From SCUD01 sp036824505 (GTDB lineage: Bacteria; Pseudomonadota; Gammaproteobacteria; Steroidobacterales; Steroidobacteraceae): a stretch of DNA of 64,000 nt. Position numbers and translations under genes: made by a program. The stretch is taken from NCBI GenBank assembly GCA_036824505.1, contig DAITAA010000004.1, forward strand, positions 1-64,000, in the 5' to 3' direction. Of this stretch, positions 48,598-57,134 are shown in pieces. The notes below the pieces were generated by a model that was not told the origin of the DNA, did not search any database, and saw only the letters and a list, made by a program, of their open reading frames with translations. The number at the start of each line of letters is the position of its first letter. The stretch's first letter is position 1.

Positions 48598-49369
48598 CCG
48601 GTTGCTCAAGATCATGAGGCGCCTGCGCGATCCGGTCGCAGGCTGTCCCTGGGACTTGCAGCAGGACTTCCGGTCGATCGCTCCTCACACGCTGGAAGAG
48701 GCCTACGAGGTCGCCGATGCGATCGAGCGTGGGGATCTAGAAGCGCTGCGCGATGAGCTCGGTGATCTTCTGTTCCAGGTCGTATTTCATGCGCAACTGG
48801 CGAGCGAACGTGGTGCATTTTCCTTCGAGGATGTGGCTGCCGCGATCTGCGACAAGCTGACCCGGCGCCACCCCCATGTCTTTGGCGGCGCCACCGTCGC
48901 GGATGCCGCCGAGCAATCGCGGCTCTGGGAGGCCATCAAGGCGCGTGAGCACAAGGCGCCGGGACAGGGGAATGGCGCCCTGGCGGGCATTCCGAGGGCG
49001 CTGCCTGCGCTGTCACGCGCCCGCAAGCTGGGCCGGCGGGCCGCGAATGCCGGGTTCGACTGGCCGGATGCCAGCGGGCCGCGCGCGAAGATCGATGAGG
49101 AACTTGCCGAATTTGACCGGGTCACCGCCACGGACCGGAACTTCGAGCGGATGACGGCGGAGCTTGGTGATCTCCTGTTCTCGGTGGTCAATCTTGCACG
49201 GCATCTCGACATCGATGCGGAGGCGGCCTTGCGGGGCGCCAATGAACGGTTCGAGCGCCGATACGCCCATCTGGAGCGGGCGCTCGCCGCCCGTGGCATC
49301 GAGCCGGGCACCGCTGATCCCGGGCTGCTGGACGAGCTCTGGGTCGCCGCAAAGGCCGAGATTCCCTGA
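48587..49369 (+). CDS. mazG: Nucleoside triphosphate pyrophosphohydrolase MazG
   Basis: 260 aa, two MazG repeats: RLRDPVAGCPWDLQQDF then EEAYEVADAIERGDLEALRD ELGDLLFQV in the N-terminal half, and EELAEFDRVTA... MTAELGDLLFSVVNLARHL in the C-terminal half; the EExxE and ExxD metal sites are kept in both. It hydrolyses NTPs and dNTPs to monophosphates and can lower ppGpp levels indirectly. ATG at 48587 lies 11 nt inside nudL; the family homology starts within ten residues. Confidence 0.94.
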   Translation: MPIDRLLKIMRRLRDPVAGCPWDLQQDFRSIAPHTLEEAYEVADAIERGDLEALRDELGDLLFQVVFHAQLASERGAFSFEDVAAAICDKLTRRHPHVFGGATVADAAEQSRLWEAIKAREHKAPGQGNGALAGIPRALPALSRARKLGRRAANAGFDWPDASGPRAKIDEELAEFDRVTATDRNFERMTAELGDLLFSVVNLARHLDIDAEAALRGANERFERRYAHLERALAARGIEPGTADPGLLDELWVAAKAEIP

Positions 49370-49462
49370 CAAAACAGCCTGCTTGCACGCGCTTCCCGCG
49401 TTCAGGACGCGTTCATGGACGCCGGCCTAGATTGGCATCGTGTCAAAGCAAGGAGGCTTACC
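49370..49462. other. Short intergenic region before the glycine-zipper gene
   Basis: 93 nt. AAGGAGG (49450-49456) is a strong ribosome binding site for the next ATG. TAGATT (49427-49432) may be a -10 box, giving a leader of about 25 nt. No other element is evident. Confidence 0.4.
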
Positions 49463-50035
49463 ATGTTACGCAAGCTCTGGATTTCTGGCCTTGCCGTCGG
49501 TCTCGCCGCCGCGTCCGCCGGAGCCCTGGCTGATCACAATCGCGGCGACTACCGATACGACGAAGACAGCCGTTACGGTGGCGACTACGACTACGCGCGT
49601 GTCGTGAATGTGGAAGCAGTCCGCCGCCAGGTGCGCATCAGCGAGCCGGTGCGCGAATGCTGGGATGAGGTGGCCTATGAGTCGGATGGCCCATTTTCAT
49701 CCCGCCACGCCGGCAGTACTCTGCTGGGCGGCCTGATCGGTGGCGCCATCGGCAACCAGATCGGCAGGGGCGATGGCCGTCAGGTGGCGCGTGCCGCCGG
49801 CGCGATCATCGGTGGTGCAATTGGCCACAACGCGTCACGTCAGCGCCAGGGCTACTACCGCCCGGAACGTCTGGTCGAGCGCTGCGAGGTCCGTTACCGG
49901 GACAGCTGGGAAGAGCGCATTGACGGCTACCGCGTGACCTACGAGTACGGCGGCCGCGAATACACCACGCGGATGCCTTACGACCCGGGTGACCGGGTGC
50001 GCATCCGGGTCGATGTGACGCCGATTCGCAGCTGA
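49463..50035 (+). CDS. Glycine-zipper 2TM-domain envelope protein
   Basis: 190 aa. Signal peptide (MLRKLWISGLAVGLAAASAGALA), a Tyr/Asp-rich segment, then a glycine zipper LLGGLIGGAIGNQIGRGDGR followed by GAIIGGAIGHN (about residues 90-130), and a C-terminal domain with paired Cys residues (ECWDEV and ERCEVRYRDSW) and YEYGGREYTTRMPYDPG. Resembles the 17-kDa-antigen / OsmB-like outer-membrane family. It is not a lipoprotein here, since the signal lacks a lipobox. It is decided by the AAGGAGG site; the frame's upstream ATG at 49415 has none. Confidence 0.85.
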   Translation: MLRKLWISGLAVGLAAASAGALADHNRGDYRYDEDSRYGGDYDYARVVNVEAVRRQVRISEPVRECWDEVAYESDGPFSSRHAGSTLLGGLIGGAIGNQIGRGDGRQVARAAGAIIGGAIGHNASRQRQGYYRPERLVERCEVRYRDSWEERIDGYRVTYEYGGREYTTRMPYDPGDRVRIRVDVTPIRS

Positions 50036-50042
50036 CCATTCG

Positions 50043-50068
50043 ACCCGGGCCGCGCAAGCGGCCCGGGT
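50043..50068 (+). terminator. Hairpin terminator after the glycine-zipper gene
   Basis: ACCCGGGCCGC (50043-50053), tetraloop GCAA, GCGGCCCGGGT (50058-50068): an 11-bp perfect stem with a GNRA loop, 8 nt after the stop. The tail TTCTTC is only partly T-rich, so efficiency is uncertain. Confidence 0.7.
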
Positions 50069-50082
50069 TCTTCGAGTTCAAC

Positions 50083-50088
50083 TACAAT
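50083..50088 (+). promoter_or_regulatory. -10 box of the PepSY gene (TACAAT)
   Basis: TACAAT stands 6 nt before the ATG at 50095 (which is preceded by GTG at 50092) and directly after the hairpin terminator. No -35 and no Shine-Dalgarno sequence is seen; the message is probably leaderless. Confidence 0.4.
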
Positions 50089-50094
50089 GGCGTG

Positions 50095-50406
50095 ATGCAG
50101 ATGCCTAGATTAAGACTGCTGGTGGTCCTGTGCATGGCACTCATGGCTGGCGCCGCCGCGGCCAGCCAGGCGCAGCCCTCGGGTCATGCCTCTGACAACG
50201 ACCGGGGCGGGGCAAGAACCATGGCGGATCGCGCCGTATCCCTCGACGAGGCCGTGGCCCAGGCAGAGCGCCGATACGATGCGCGGGCCGTGCGCGCAGA
50301 GGAAAAGCGGGATGGCGACCGCATCGAATACCGGATCCGGTTGCTGGGGGCGGACGGCCGCGTGTTCGAAGTGAGGATCGACGGGCAAACGGGCGAGGAA
50401 ATCTGA
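50095..50406 (+). CDS. Secreted PepSY-like small protein
   Basis: 103 aa. Signal peptide (LRLLVVLCMALMAGAAAASQA) and one PepSY-type domain: VSLDEAVAQAERRYDARAVR, IEYRIRLLGADGRVFEVRID and GQTGEEI. Single PepSY proteins in the periplasm are often encoded next to PhoPQ-like systems, as here, and may modulate the sensor; that role is inferred from neighbourhood. GTG at 50092 is an alternative start. The response regulator gene starts 7 nt after the stop. Confidence 0.82.
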   Translation: MQMPRLRLLVVLCMALMAGAAAASQAQPSGHASDNDRGGARTMADRAVSLDEAVAQAERRYDARAVRAEEKRDGDRIEYRIRLLGADGRVFEVRIDGQTGEEI

Positions 50407-50413
50407 GGCCCGG

Positions 50414-51085
50414 ATGCGGCTGCTGATCGTAGAGGATGAACCGGCGCTGCGCGAGACGCTTGCACAGCAGTTTCGCACCGCCGGCTTTGCCGTGGATCTT
50501 GCCGCCGACGGCGTCGAAGGTGAATTCTCTGGCAACGAACTTCCCGTCGACATTGCGGTCGTGGATCTGGGCCTGCCGGGAAAGTCCGGCCTCGACGCAA
50601 TCCGGGCCTGGCGCAAGTCGGGCAGGTCCTTTCCGGTCCTGATCCTGACGGCACGCGACAGCTGGCAGGAAAAGGTTGGCGGGCTCGACGCCGGCGCGGA
50701 CGACTATGTCACCAAGCCCTTTCGTTTCGAAGAGGTGCTGGCGCGGGTCCAGGCGCTGCTTCGTCGTTCGGGAGGCTGGTCGCAGCCGCTGTTGAAAAGC
50801 GGCGTGGTCGAACTCGATACCCGCAGCCAGGAAGTGCGAGTCGCTGGTACCTCCGTTGAATTGACCGCATTCGAGTACCGGCTGCTCGAGTACCTGATGC
50901 TGCGCGCCGGTCAGGTTGTTTCCAAGGCCGAGTTGACCGAGAAGCTTTATGAGCAGGATTTCGAACGCGACAGCAACACGATCGAAGTCTTTGTCGGGCG
51001 GCTGCGCCGCAAACTCGACCCGGATGGAGACCGCCAGCCGATCGAGACCCTGAGGGGTCGCGGCTACCGTATTGCGCGCGACTGA
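50414..51085 (+). CDS. Response regulator, OmpR/PhoP family
   Basis: 223 aa. Receiver domain with the acidic pocket in LLIVEDEP, phosphoacceptor Asp in VAVVDLGLPG (about residue 52) and Lys in DDYVTKPF; C-terminal winged helix with LTAFEYRLLEYLM and RLRRKLDPDGDRQPIETLRG. It is encoded with a sensor kinase 2 nt downstream. Sequence and context resemble PhoP/QseB regulators; the target genes are not known. Confidence 0.93.
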   Translation: MRLLIVEDEPALRETLAQQFRTAGFAVDLAADGVEGEFSGNELPVDIAVVDLGLPGKSGLDAIRAWRKSGRSFPVLILTARDSWQEKVGGLDAGADDYVTKPFRFEEVLARVQALLRRSGGWSQPLLKSGVVELDTRSQEVRVAGTSVELTAFEYRLLEYLMLRAGQVVSKAELTEKLYEQDFERDSNTIEVFVGRLRRKLDPDGDRQPIETLRGRGYRIARD

Positions 51086-51087
51086 TC

Positions 51088-52443
51088 GTGGCGCGATCAT
51101 CCCCATCGCTTCAGGCCCGGCTGCTGGTGACGCTGGCCCTGCTGTTGCTGGCCGGCGCCGGCGCGGCCGCCTGGTTCCTCGACTCGCTCTATCGCGATCT
51201 CGGTCTGCGCGCTCGCCATGATGTGCTCGAGGCGCAGGTCATCGCGCTGATTTCGTCAGCCGCTATCGATGGCGAAGGCCGCCTCATCCCGGAAAATCTG
51301 GCGGAACCGCGGCTGACGGCCCCCGGTTCGGGCCTTTATGCAGAAATCGTGAGTTCCCGGGGCAGCTGGCGCTCGCCATCCGCGCTTGGCAGCGGCCTTA
51401 ATCTGGCCGCGGCACCGGCAACCGGCGAGCGACGCTTCGAGTACGCGAAGCTCGCAGACGGCACACGCGTGCTGGGCCTGTCGCTGAGCATCCGCTGGGA
51501 GCTCGAAGACGGCAGCAGCAGGGACTTCATCATCCGCACGGCCGAGAGCCTGGAGCCCTGGTACCGGGAGGTTGCGCGCGTGCGCGCCTGGCTCCTGTCG
51601 GGTTCGATCATACTGGGGCTGCTGCTGCTCGCAGGTCTGGCGGTCGCATTGCGCATCGCGCTCAAGCCCTTGCACCGGCTCGAGACCGAAATTGCCGACG
51701 TCGAGGCCGGGCGCCGCGACCTCCTGGGTTCCGGCTGGCCGCGCGAGCTCAGCGGTGTGACCGGGAATCTCAATGCGCTGCTGGCCGGCGAGCGCAAACG
51801 CCTGGAGCGCTATCGCACGACACTTGGCAATCTTGCGCACAGTCTCAAGACGCCACTCGCCGCGTTGCGCGGGCTCATCGAAAGTGGACAGGCCGATCCG
51901 CAATCTCAGGCGCGGCAACTGGACCGCATGCAGGAAATAGTGCAGCACCAGCTGAAGCGCGCGGTCTTCAGCGGTGCCAGCACGACGATGACCGATCTTC
52001 CGGTCCAGGAGTCGCTCGAGCAATTGCGCGGCGCGCTGGCCAAGGTCTACTCCGAGAAGTCTCCGCGTACCACCATCGCGGTCGCAAAGGGCACGGCTTA
52101 TCCGATCGATGCGGGCGATTTTCTCGAACTGGCCGGCAATCTGATGGACAACGCTTGCAAGTACTGCAGCAGCGAGGTCGCCGTACGCGCAATGCCGTGG
52201 ACCTCGGCCGACTGGCGCCGCCCCGGTCTGCTGCTCGATGTCGAAGACGACGGCCGCGGCATCCCGCCGGTCGAGCGATCCCGGGTACTGGAGCGCGGCG
52301 TTCGAGCCGACGAAAGCGTCGCGGGGCAGGGCATTGGCCTGTCCGTTGCGCGCGAGATTGCCGCGGCCCATTCCGGGACACTGGAAATCGGCGAGAGCCG
52401 CCTGGGCGGCGCGCGCATCAGCGTGCGTCTGCCGGGCCGCTGA
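51088..52443 (+). CDS. Sensor histidine kinase, PhoQ-like (GTG start)
   Basis: 451 aa. Two membrane helices (about 10-30 and 172-190) flank a periplasmic sensor domain of about 140 residues; a HAMP region follows; the H-box LGNLAHSLKTPLAALRG near residue 250 carries the phosphorylated His in the AHSLKTPLA form typical of PhoQ-like kinases; N-box NLMDNACKYC, G-boxes DDGRGIPP and GQGIGLSVAREI. It partners the response regulator just upstream. GTG start lies 2 nt after the stop of that gene. The ligand is unknown: no acidic patch like that of enteric PhoQ is obvious. Confidence 0.92.
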   Translation: MARSSPSLQARLLVTLALLLLAGAGAAAWFLDSLYRDLGLRARHDVLEAQVIALISSAAIDGEGRLIPENLAEPRLTAPGSGLYAEIVSSRGSWRSPSALGSGLNLAAAPATGERRFEYAKLADGTRVLGLSLSIRWELEDGSSRDFIIRTAESLEPWYREVARVRAWLLSGSIILGLLLLAGLAVALRIALKPLHRLETEIADVEAGRRDLLGSGWPRELSGVTGNLNALLAGERKRLERYRTTLGNLAHSLKTPLAALRGLIESGQADPQSQARQLDRMQEIVQHQLKRAVFSGASTTMTDLPVQESLEQLRGALAKVYSEKSPRTTIAVAKGTAYPIDAGDFLELAGNLMDNACKYCSSEVAVRAMPWTSADWRRPGLLLDVEDDGRGIPPVERSRVLERGVRADESVAGQGIGLSVAREIAAAHSGTLEIGESRLGGARISVRLPGR

Positions 52444-52452
52444 CGGAATCAG

Positions 52453-53211
52453 TCAGTCGGGCGCGCCGAGCTTCTTCACGAACGGCGTCAGCAGGTCCAT
52501 CGGCATCGGGAACACGATCGTCGTGCTCCTGTCATTGCCGAGTTCCGTCAGCGTCTGCATGTAGCGCAGCTGGATGGCGCGCGGATCCGCCCCGAGGAGC
52601 TTCGCGGCCTCGACCAGCATCGCCGCTGCCTGCTTCTCGCCCTCTGCGTGAATCACCTTGGCACGTCTCGTGCGCTCCGCCTCGGCCTGCTTGGCAATCG
52701 CCCGAATCATGGTTTCGTCGAGGTCGATGTGCTTGATCTCCACATGCGACACCTTGATGCCCCAGGCATCGGTAGAGGAATCCAGGATCTTCTGCACGTC
52801 GGCATTCAGCCGGTCGCGTTCCGAAAGCATCTCGTCCAGTTCGTGCTGGCCGAGCACGGAGCGCAGCGTCGTCTGGGCGAGCTGGCTGGTTGCCTCGAAT
52901 GGATTCGCAACCTGGATGATGGCCTTGTCCGGATCCACGATCCGGAAATAGACGACTGCATTCACCTTGACCGACACATTGTCCCGCGAAATGACATCCT
53001 GCTTGGGCACATCGAGCACGATCGTGCGCAGGTCCACGCGCACCATCTGTTGCACGATTGGCCACACGATGATCAGACCGGGTCCCTTGGTGCCTGCATA
53101 GCGTCCGAGCGTGAACACGACGCCACGCTCGTATTCGCGCAGGATGTTGATCGCGTTGATTACCAGCACGATAAAGAGAATGGCGATGGCAACGAGCACG
53201 TAGGTCATCAT
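52453..53211 (-). CDS. Slipin, stomatin/prohibitin (SPFH) family protein
   Basis: 252 aa. N-terminal membrane helix (about 3-21), then the SPFH domain (REYERGVVFTLGRYAGTKGPG, LDVPKQDVISRDNVSVKVNA) and a C-terminal helical region with EAERTRRAKVIHAEGEKQAAA. Slipins form membrane microdomain rings and are nearly always encoded with an NfeD protease, as here, 13 nt upstream on the same strand. AGGAGACC precedes the start. Confidence 0.93.
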   Translation of the reverse strand: MMTYVLVAIAILFIVLVINAINILREYERGVVFTLGRYAGTKGPGLIIVWPIVQQMVRVDLRTIVLDVPKQDVISRDNVSVKVNAVVYFRIVDPDKAIIQVANPFEATSQLAQTTLRSVLGQHELDEMLSERDRLNADVQKILDSSTDAWGIKVSHVEIKHIDLDETMIRAIAKQAEAERTRRAKVIHAEGEKQAAAMLVEAAKLLGADPRAIQLRYMQTLTELGNDRSTTIVFPMPMDLLTPFVKKLGAPD

Positions 53212-53224
53212 TGGTGGTCTCCTG

Positions 53225-54637
53225 TCATTCGATGGGCGAGACGTGGAGTGTCAGCCCGGCCACTCGATCGATGCGCAGCCGCTGGCCCTCGGTGACAGGC
53301 TTCGAACTGACCGCATTCCACAACTCGCCGTAAATCCGCACCTGGCCCTTGCTGGTGAATGCTTCCACGGCTTCGGCCGTATCCCCGACCATCTGCTCGC
53401 GGCCGGTCGCAACGGGCCGGCGCCGTGCGCGCATCCCCAGCCAGATCGTGCCGAGCATCAACATTCCCGCTGCCGTTGCGACCCCGCCGACCAATCCGCG
53501 GCTCAATGCCATTCCAGGCGTGCCCGTGTCCATCAGCACGATCGATCCGATCACGAATGCCACGAGTCCACCGAGGCCCAGCGCCCCGAAACTGGCCACG
53601 AAGAATTCCGCAATCATCATGCCGATGCCAAGGAATACGAGCGCCAGACCCGCAAAATTCACTGACAATACCTGTAGTGCGTAGAGACCCAGCAACAGGC
53701 AGATCCCGCCAATGACGCCCGGCAGGACCGCGCCCGGGTTGTAGCCCTCGAACATCAGGCCATAGAGCCCGATCAGCAGCAGGCCGTACGCGACCATCGG
53801 ATTTGTGAGCACGGAGAGCAGCGCCGCACGCCAGTCCATTTCGATCCGCTCAATCACGATTCCCCTGGTCTTCAGCACGCGGGTACCGAATGGCAATTTG
53901 ACTTCCCGGCCATCGAGCGCAGTCATGAGCCCAGGCAGGTCATCCGCCATCAGGTCGATCACGCCGCGCGCGAGCGCCTCAGTGGCGGTGATGCTCGCCG
54001 CATCGACCACCGCTGCCTCGGCAAATTCCAGGTTGCGGCCGCGCATCTCGGCGATACTGCGGATATAAGCGACGGAGTCGTTGAGTACCTTGCGGTCCAT
54101 GGCCGACGATGGCCTTGAAGACTTCTCTGCGTCCTTGTCGCCATCCTTGCTCTTCTCAGGCTCCTTGCCGCCTTCATCCGGCCCCGATCCGCCGATCGAC
54201 ACGGGAGTCGCGGCTCCGAGGTTGGTGCCCGGTGCCATGGCGGCGATGTGACTCGCATAGAGGATGAAGGTGCCGGCGCTGGCTGCATGCGCGCCGGAAG
54301 GTGCAACGAAGGTCACGACGGGAATGCGCGCATTCAGAATGCCCTGGATCATGTCGCGCATGGAATCCGACAGCCCGCCAGGCGTGTCGAGAACCAGGAC
54401 CAGCAGCGCGGCATCCTGTTCCTCGGCACGCTCGAGCGTCCGCAGGAAGAACTCCCGGGTGGCCGGGCTGATGGCGTCCTTTATCTCGAGCAGGACGGCG
54501 GTGCCCGCAAGTGGCGCGGCATCCGATGCCAAGGCGTCCGCTGCCTGAGTTGCGTCGGGCTCACCGGGGGCGGCACGGATGCCCGCACCGGTCATCAGGA
54601 TCGCCAGTAAGCCAAGGATGAAGTAACGCAAGGCCAT
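53225..54637 (-). CDS. nfeD: NfeD-family membrane protein with ClpP-like serine protease domain
   Basis: 470 aa from the ATG at 54637. Signal peptide (ALRYFILGLLAILMTGAGIRA), a ClpP-class protease domain with LVLDTPGGLSDSMRD, the nucleophile Ser in PSGAHAASAGTFI and Lys in MDRKVLNDSVAY, a charged insertion (GGKEPEKSKDGDKDAEKSS, about residues 155-175), four or five membrane helices (about 275-420), and a C-terminal OB-fold NfeD domain. It cleaves the C-terminus of its slipin partner in studied relatives. GGTGGAG before the ATG at 54637 decides it over the ATG at 54661, which lies within 2 nt of a -10 box. Confidence 0.92.
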   Translation of the reverse strand: MALRYFILGLLAILMTGAGIRAAPGEPDATQAADALASDAAPLAGTAVLLEIKDAISPATREFFLRTLERAEEQDAALLVLVLDTPGGLSDSMRDMIQGILNARIPVVTFVAPSGAHAASAGTFILYASHIAAMAPGTNLGAATPVSIGGSGPDEGGKEPEKSKDGDKDAEKSSRPSSAMDRKVLNDSVAYIRSIAEMRGRNLEFAEAAVVDAASITATEALARGVIDLMADDLPGLMTALDGREVKLPFGTRVLKTRGIVIERIEMDWRAALLSVLTNPMVAYGLLLIGLYGLMFEGYNPGAVLPGVIGGICLLLGLYALQVLSVNFAGLALVFLGIGMMIAEFFVASFGALGLGGLVAFVIGSIVLMDTGTPGMALSRGLVGGVATAAGMLMLGTIWLGMRARRRPVATGREQMVGDTAEAVEAFTSKGQVRIYGELWNAVSSKPVTEGQRLRIDRVAGLTLHVSPIE

Positions 54638-54660
54638 TCGCGGGTCTCCACCGTACGGCA

Positions 54661-54689
54661 TTGATGATAACAGGCTGGTCTGCTACAAG
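54661..54689. promoter_or_regulatory. Promoter of the MBL gene (+), overlapping the nfeD -10 box (-)
   Basis: On the + strand TTGATG (54661-54666), 17 nt, then TACAAG (54684-54689) preceded by TGC, an extended -10. On the - strand TATCAT (54669-54664) is a -10 for nfeD, giving a leader of about 20 nt with GGTGGAG. The nfeD -10 thus overlaps the -35 of the rightward gene. Confidence 0.45.
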
Positions 54690-54718
54690 CGGAACGCGGA
54701 CCGGGAAGGGAGGGCGCC

Positions 54719-55627
54719 ATGATTCTGCGACTGACGACAATAGGGCTTGCATTGCTCGCGCCAGCGGCTATCGCGCAACTGACGCCACCAGACACGACAA
54801 TCCGCACGGAACAGGTCGTTCCGGGGATTTACGTACTGATCGGCCAAGGGGGCAACATCGGGGTCTCGGCGGGCGCCGACGGCGTGTTCCTGATCGACGA
54901 CCAGTACGCTCCGATGACGCCTTCGGTCATCGCGGCACTGCACCAGCTGAATCTCGGGGCCCCGCGATTCGTGCTGAACACGCATTGGCACGGCGACCAC
55001 ACGGGCGGCAATGAGAACCTGGCGAAGGAGGGCGCCTTGCTGGTGGCCCATGATCAGGTCCGGGCCCGCATGAGCAGCGATCAGTTCAACAGCTTCCTTG
55101 AAAACGCCGTGCCGGCCTCACCGCAGGCGGCGCTGCCGGTCGTTACCTTCAACGACGCAATTACTTTCTATCTGAATGGCGAGGAGATCCACGGGACGTA
55201 CGCCCCGCATGCGCATACCGATGGCGACGTGTTCATTCACTTCCGCAAGGCCAATGTCATTCACACGGGCGACTTGTTCTTCCGTTTCTATCCATTCATC
55301 GACTTCAGTTCCGGAGGTTCCGTCTCCGGCCTGATCGAAGCGGTAGACCGGATACTGGTGCTGGCCGATGACCGGACCCGCATCATCCCGGGCCATGGCC
55401 CGCTCGCGAATCGCGCGGATCTCGTCGATTACCGCGAAATGCTGTTGACCACGAGCGGGCGGATCCGTGAGTTGATGAAGGCGGGAAAATCGGTGGATGA
55501 GATCGTGGCGGCTGCGCCGAACGCCGATTACGACAAGAAATGGTCCTGGACCTTCATCACGGCCGAACGCTACACCCGCATGATGTACCAGCTGCTGGAG
55601 CGCGAACTCAGCCCAGGTCGAACCTGA
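54719..55627 (+). CDS. Secreted metallo-beta-lactamase-fold hydrolase
   Basis: 302 aa. Signal peptide (LRLTTIGLALLAPAAIAQ), then an MBL fold with the zinc motif HWHGDH at residues 89-94, further His ligands in YAPHAHTDGDVF, THTGDLFF-type HTGDLFFRFYPFIDF, and IPGHGPLA. Proteins of this type with the TDGDVFIHF and FIDFSSGG blocks are usually annotated as cyclases or MBL hydrolases of unknown substrate; beta-lactamase activity cannot be assumed. The ribosome binding site AAGGGAGGGC is strong. The last 20 nt overlap the convergent ALDH gene. Confidence 0.88.
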   Translation: MILRLTTIGLALLAPAAIAQLTPPDTTIRTEQVVPGIYVLIGQGGNIGVSAGADGVFLIDDQYAPMTPSVIAALHQLNLGAPRFVLNTHWHGDHTGGNENLAKEGALLVAHDQVRARMSSDQFNSFLENAVPASPQAALPVVTFNDAITFYLNGEEIHGTYAPHAHTDGDVFIHFRKANVIHTGDLFFRFYPFIDFSSGGSVSGLIEAVDRILVLADDRTRIIPGHGPLANRADLVDYREMLLTTSGRIRELMKAGKSVDEIVAAAPNADYDKKWSWTFITAERYTRMMYQLLERELSPGRT

Positions 55628-57134
55628 TTCCCTGCGCAAGCGGAAGCTCGCTCGAGTAGTTGATCGTGTTGGTCTGGCGGCGCATGTAGACCTTCCAGCA
55701 GTCAGAACCGGCTTCGCGCCCGCCACCAGTGTCCTTCTCGCCGCCGAAAGCTCCACCGATCTCGGCGCCTGATGTGCCGATATTGACATTTGCGATGCCG
55801 CAATCGCTGCCGGAGACCGACAGGAAGCGCTCGGCATGTTGCAAACGGTCGGTGAAAATGGCCGAGGACAGGCCGTATTCCGTGTCGTTGTGCATCGCGA
55901 TCGCCTCGTCCAGCGTCCTGAACGGGATCGTGTAGAGGATCGGCGCAAATGTCTCATGGCGTACGATCGGCATGTCATTGCTTGCCCTGACGATCGTGGG
56001 CTCGACATAGAAGCCCGGGCCCGGCAGCACACTGCCGCCGCACAGGATCTGACCGCCCTGACTGCGGGCATCCGCGAGCGCGGCCTCGTACTGTCGAACC
56101 GCCGACGCATCCACCAATGGCCCCATCAGCGTCTGGGCATCGAGCGGATTGCCGATGCGGACCTGCTTGTAGACCGCGACCAGGCGGCGCTCCACCTCCG
56201 CAATACGCGACTCGTGCACGAGGAGCCGGCGCGTCGTCGTGCAGCGCTGTCCCGCGGTGCCGACCGCGCCAAACAGGACCGCGGGTATCACGAGATCGAG
56301 ATTCGCATACTCGTCCACGATGATGGCGTTGTTTCCGCCCAGCTCCAGCAGGCTCCTGCCGAGTCGCGAAGCGATGCGTTCGCCGACTCTGCGGCCGACA
56401 TTGGTCGATCCGGTGAAGCTGATCAGCGCCACCCGCCGGTCTTCAACGAAGCGGTTGGCAAGCGCATTGCCAGCGGGAATGAACAACTGGAAGATCGGCG
56501 GCAGGTTCTCCCGCGCGAGTACCTCGTTGCAGATGCGCTGCACCGCGATCGCGCAGAGCGGCGTGTTGTGCGACGGCTTCCAGATGCAGATGTCGCCGCA
56601 AATAGCGGCCAGGAACGCATTCCAGGACCAGACTGCCACGGGAAAGTTGAACGCCGAGATGATCCCCACGACGCCCAGCGGATGCCATTGCTCGTACATG
56701 CGATGCCGGGGACGCTCGGAGTGCATCGACAGGCCGTACAGCATGCGCGACTGGCCGACCGCGAAGTCCGCGATATCGATCATCTCCTGGACTTCACCAT
56801 CACCCTCGGCCTTGATCTTGCCCATCTCCAGGCTGACGAGGCTGCCGAGCAGGTCCTTCTTCTTCCGCAGGGCATCACCGACCAGGCGCACGGCCTCACC
56901 GCGTCGCGGCGCAGGCACGTCGCGCCACTGCGAAAACGCCGCCGCTGCGCTTGCTGCAACCCGCTCATAGTCGATTTCGGCTGCGGCACGGACCGCGGCG
57001 ATCGGCTCACCGGTCGCCGGATCCAGCGATTGAACGAGCGGCGAGTCGGCTGCCGCGTGCCAGCCATCGCCGGACCAGGCGCCCGGATTGATGGCGTCCA
57101 GACCAAGCCCTTTGAGAATCTCCGCTTTCTTCAT
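55608..57134 (-). CDS. ALDH7-family aldehyde dehydrogenase, probable L-aminoadipate-semialdehyde dehydrogenase
   Basis: 508 aa. Aldehyde dehydrogenase with the catalytic Glu in LLELGGNN and nucleophilic Cys in GTAGQRCTTTRRL (about residues 265 and 298). FNVNIGTSGAEIGGAFGGEK-type ending (NVNIGTSGAEIGGAFGGEKD) is typical of ALDH7A1/AmaB. That family oxidises aminoadipate semialdehyde in lysine breakdown; pairing with a saccharopine dehydrogenase supports it. The ATG at 57134 shares a base with the saccharopine dehydrogenase stop (TGATG); a GTG three bases upstream is an alternative. Confidence 0.88.
   Translation of the reverse strand: MKKAEILKGLGLDAINPGAWSGDGWHAAADSPLVQSLDPATGEPIAAVRAAAEIDYERVAASAAAAFSQWRDVPAPRRGEAVRLVGDALRKKKDLLGSLVSLEMGKIKAEGDGEVQEMIDIADFAVGQSRMLYGLSMHSERPRHRMYEQWHPLGVVGIISAFNFPVAVWSWNAFLAAICGDICIWKPSHNTPLCAIAVQRICNEVLARENLPPIFQLFIPAGNALANRFVEDRRVALISFTGSTNVGRRVGERIASRLGRSLLELGGNNAIIVDEYANLDLVIPAVLFGAVGTAGQRCTTTRRLLVHESRIAEVERRLVAVYKQVRIGNPLDAQTLMGPLVDASAVRQYEAALADARSQGGQILCGGSVLPGPGFYVEPTIVRASNDMPIVRHETFAPILYTIPFRTLDEAIAMHNDTEYGLSSAIFTDRLQHAERFLSVSGSDCGIANVNIGTSGAEIGGAFGGEKDTGGGREAGSDCWKVYMRRQTNTINYSSELPLAQGIRFDLG

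Noticed and set aside
54719..55627. Antibiotic-resistance beta-lactamase
   Set aside because: The HxHxDH motif shows only the fold; the overall blocks do not match class B beta-lactamases as I know them.
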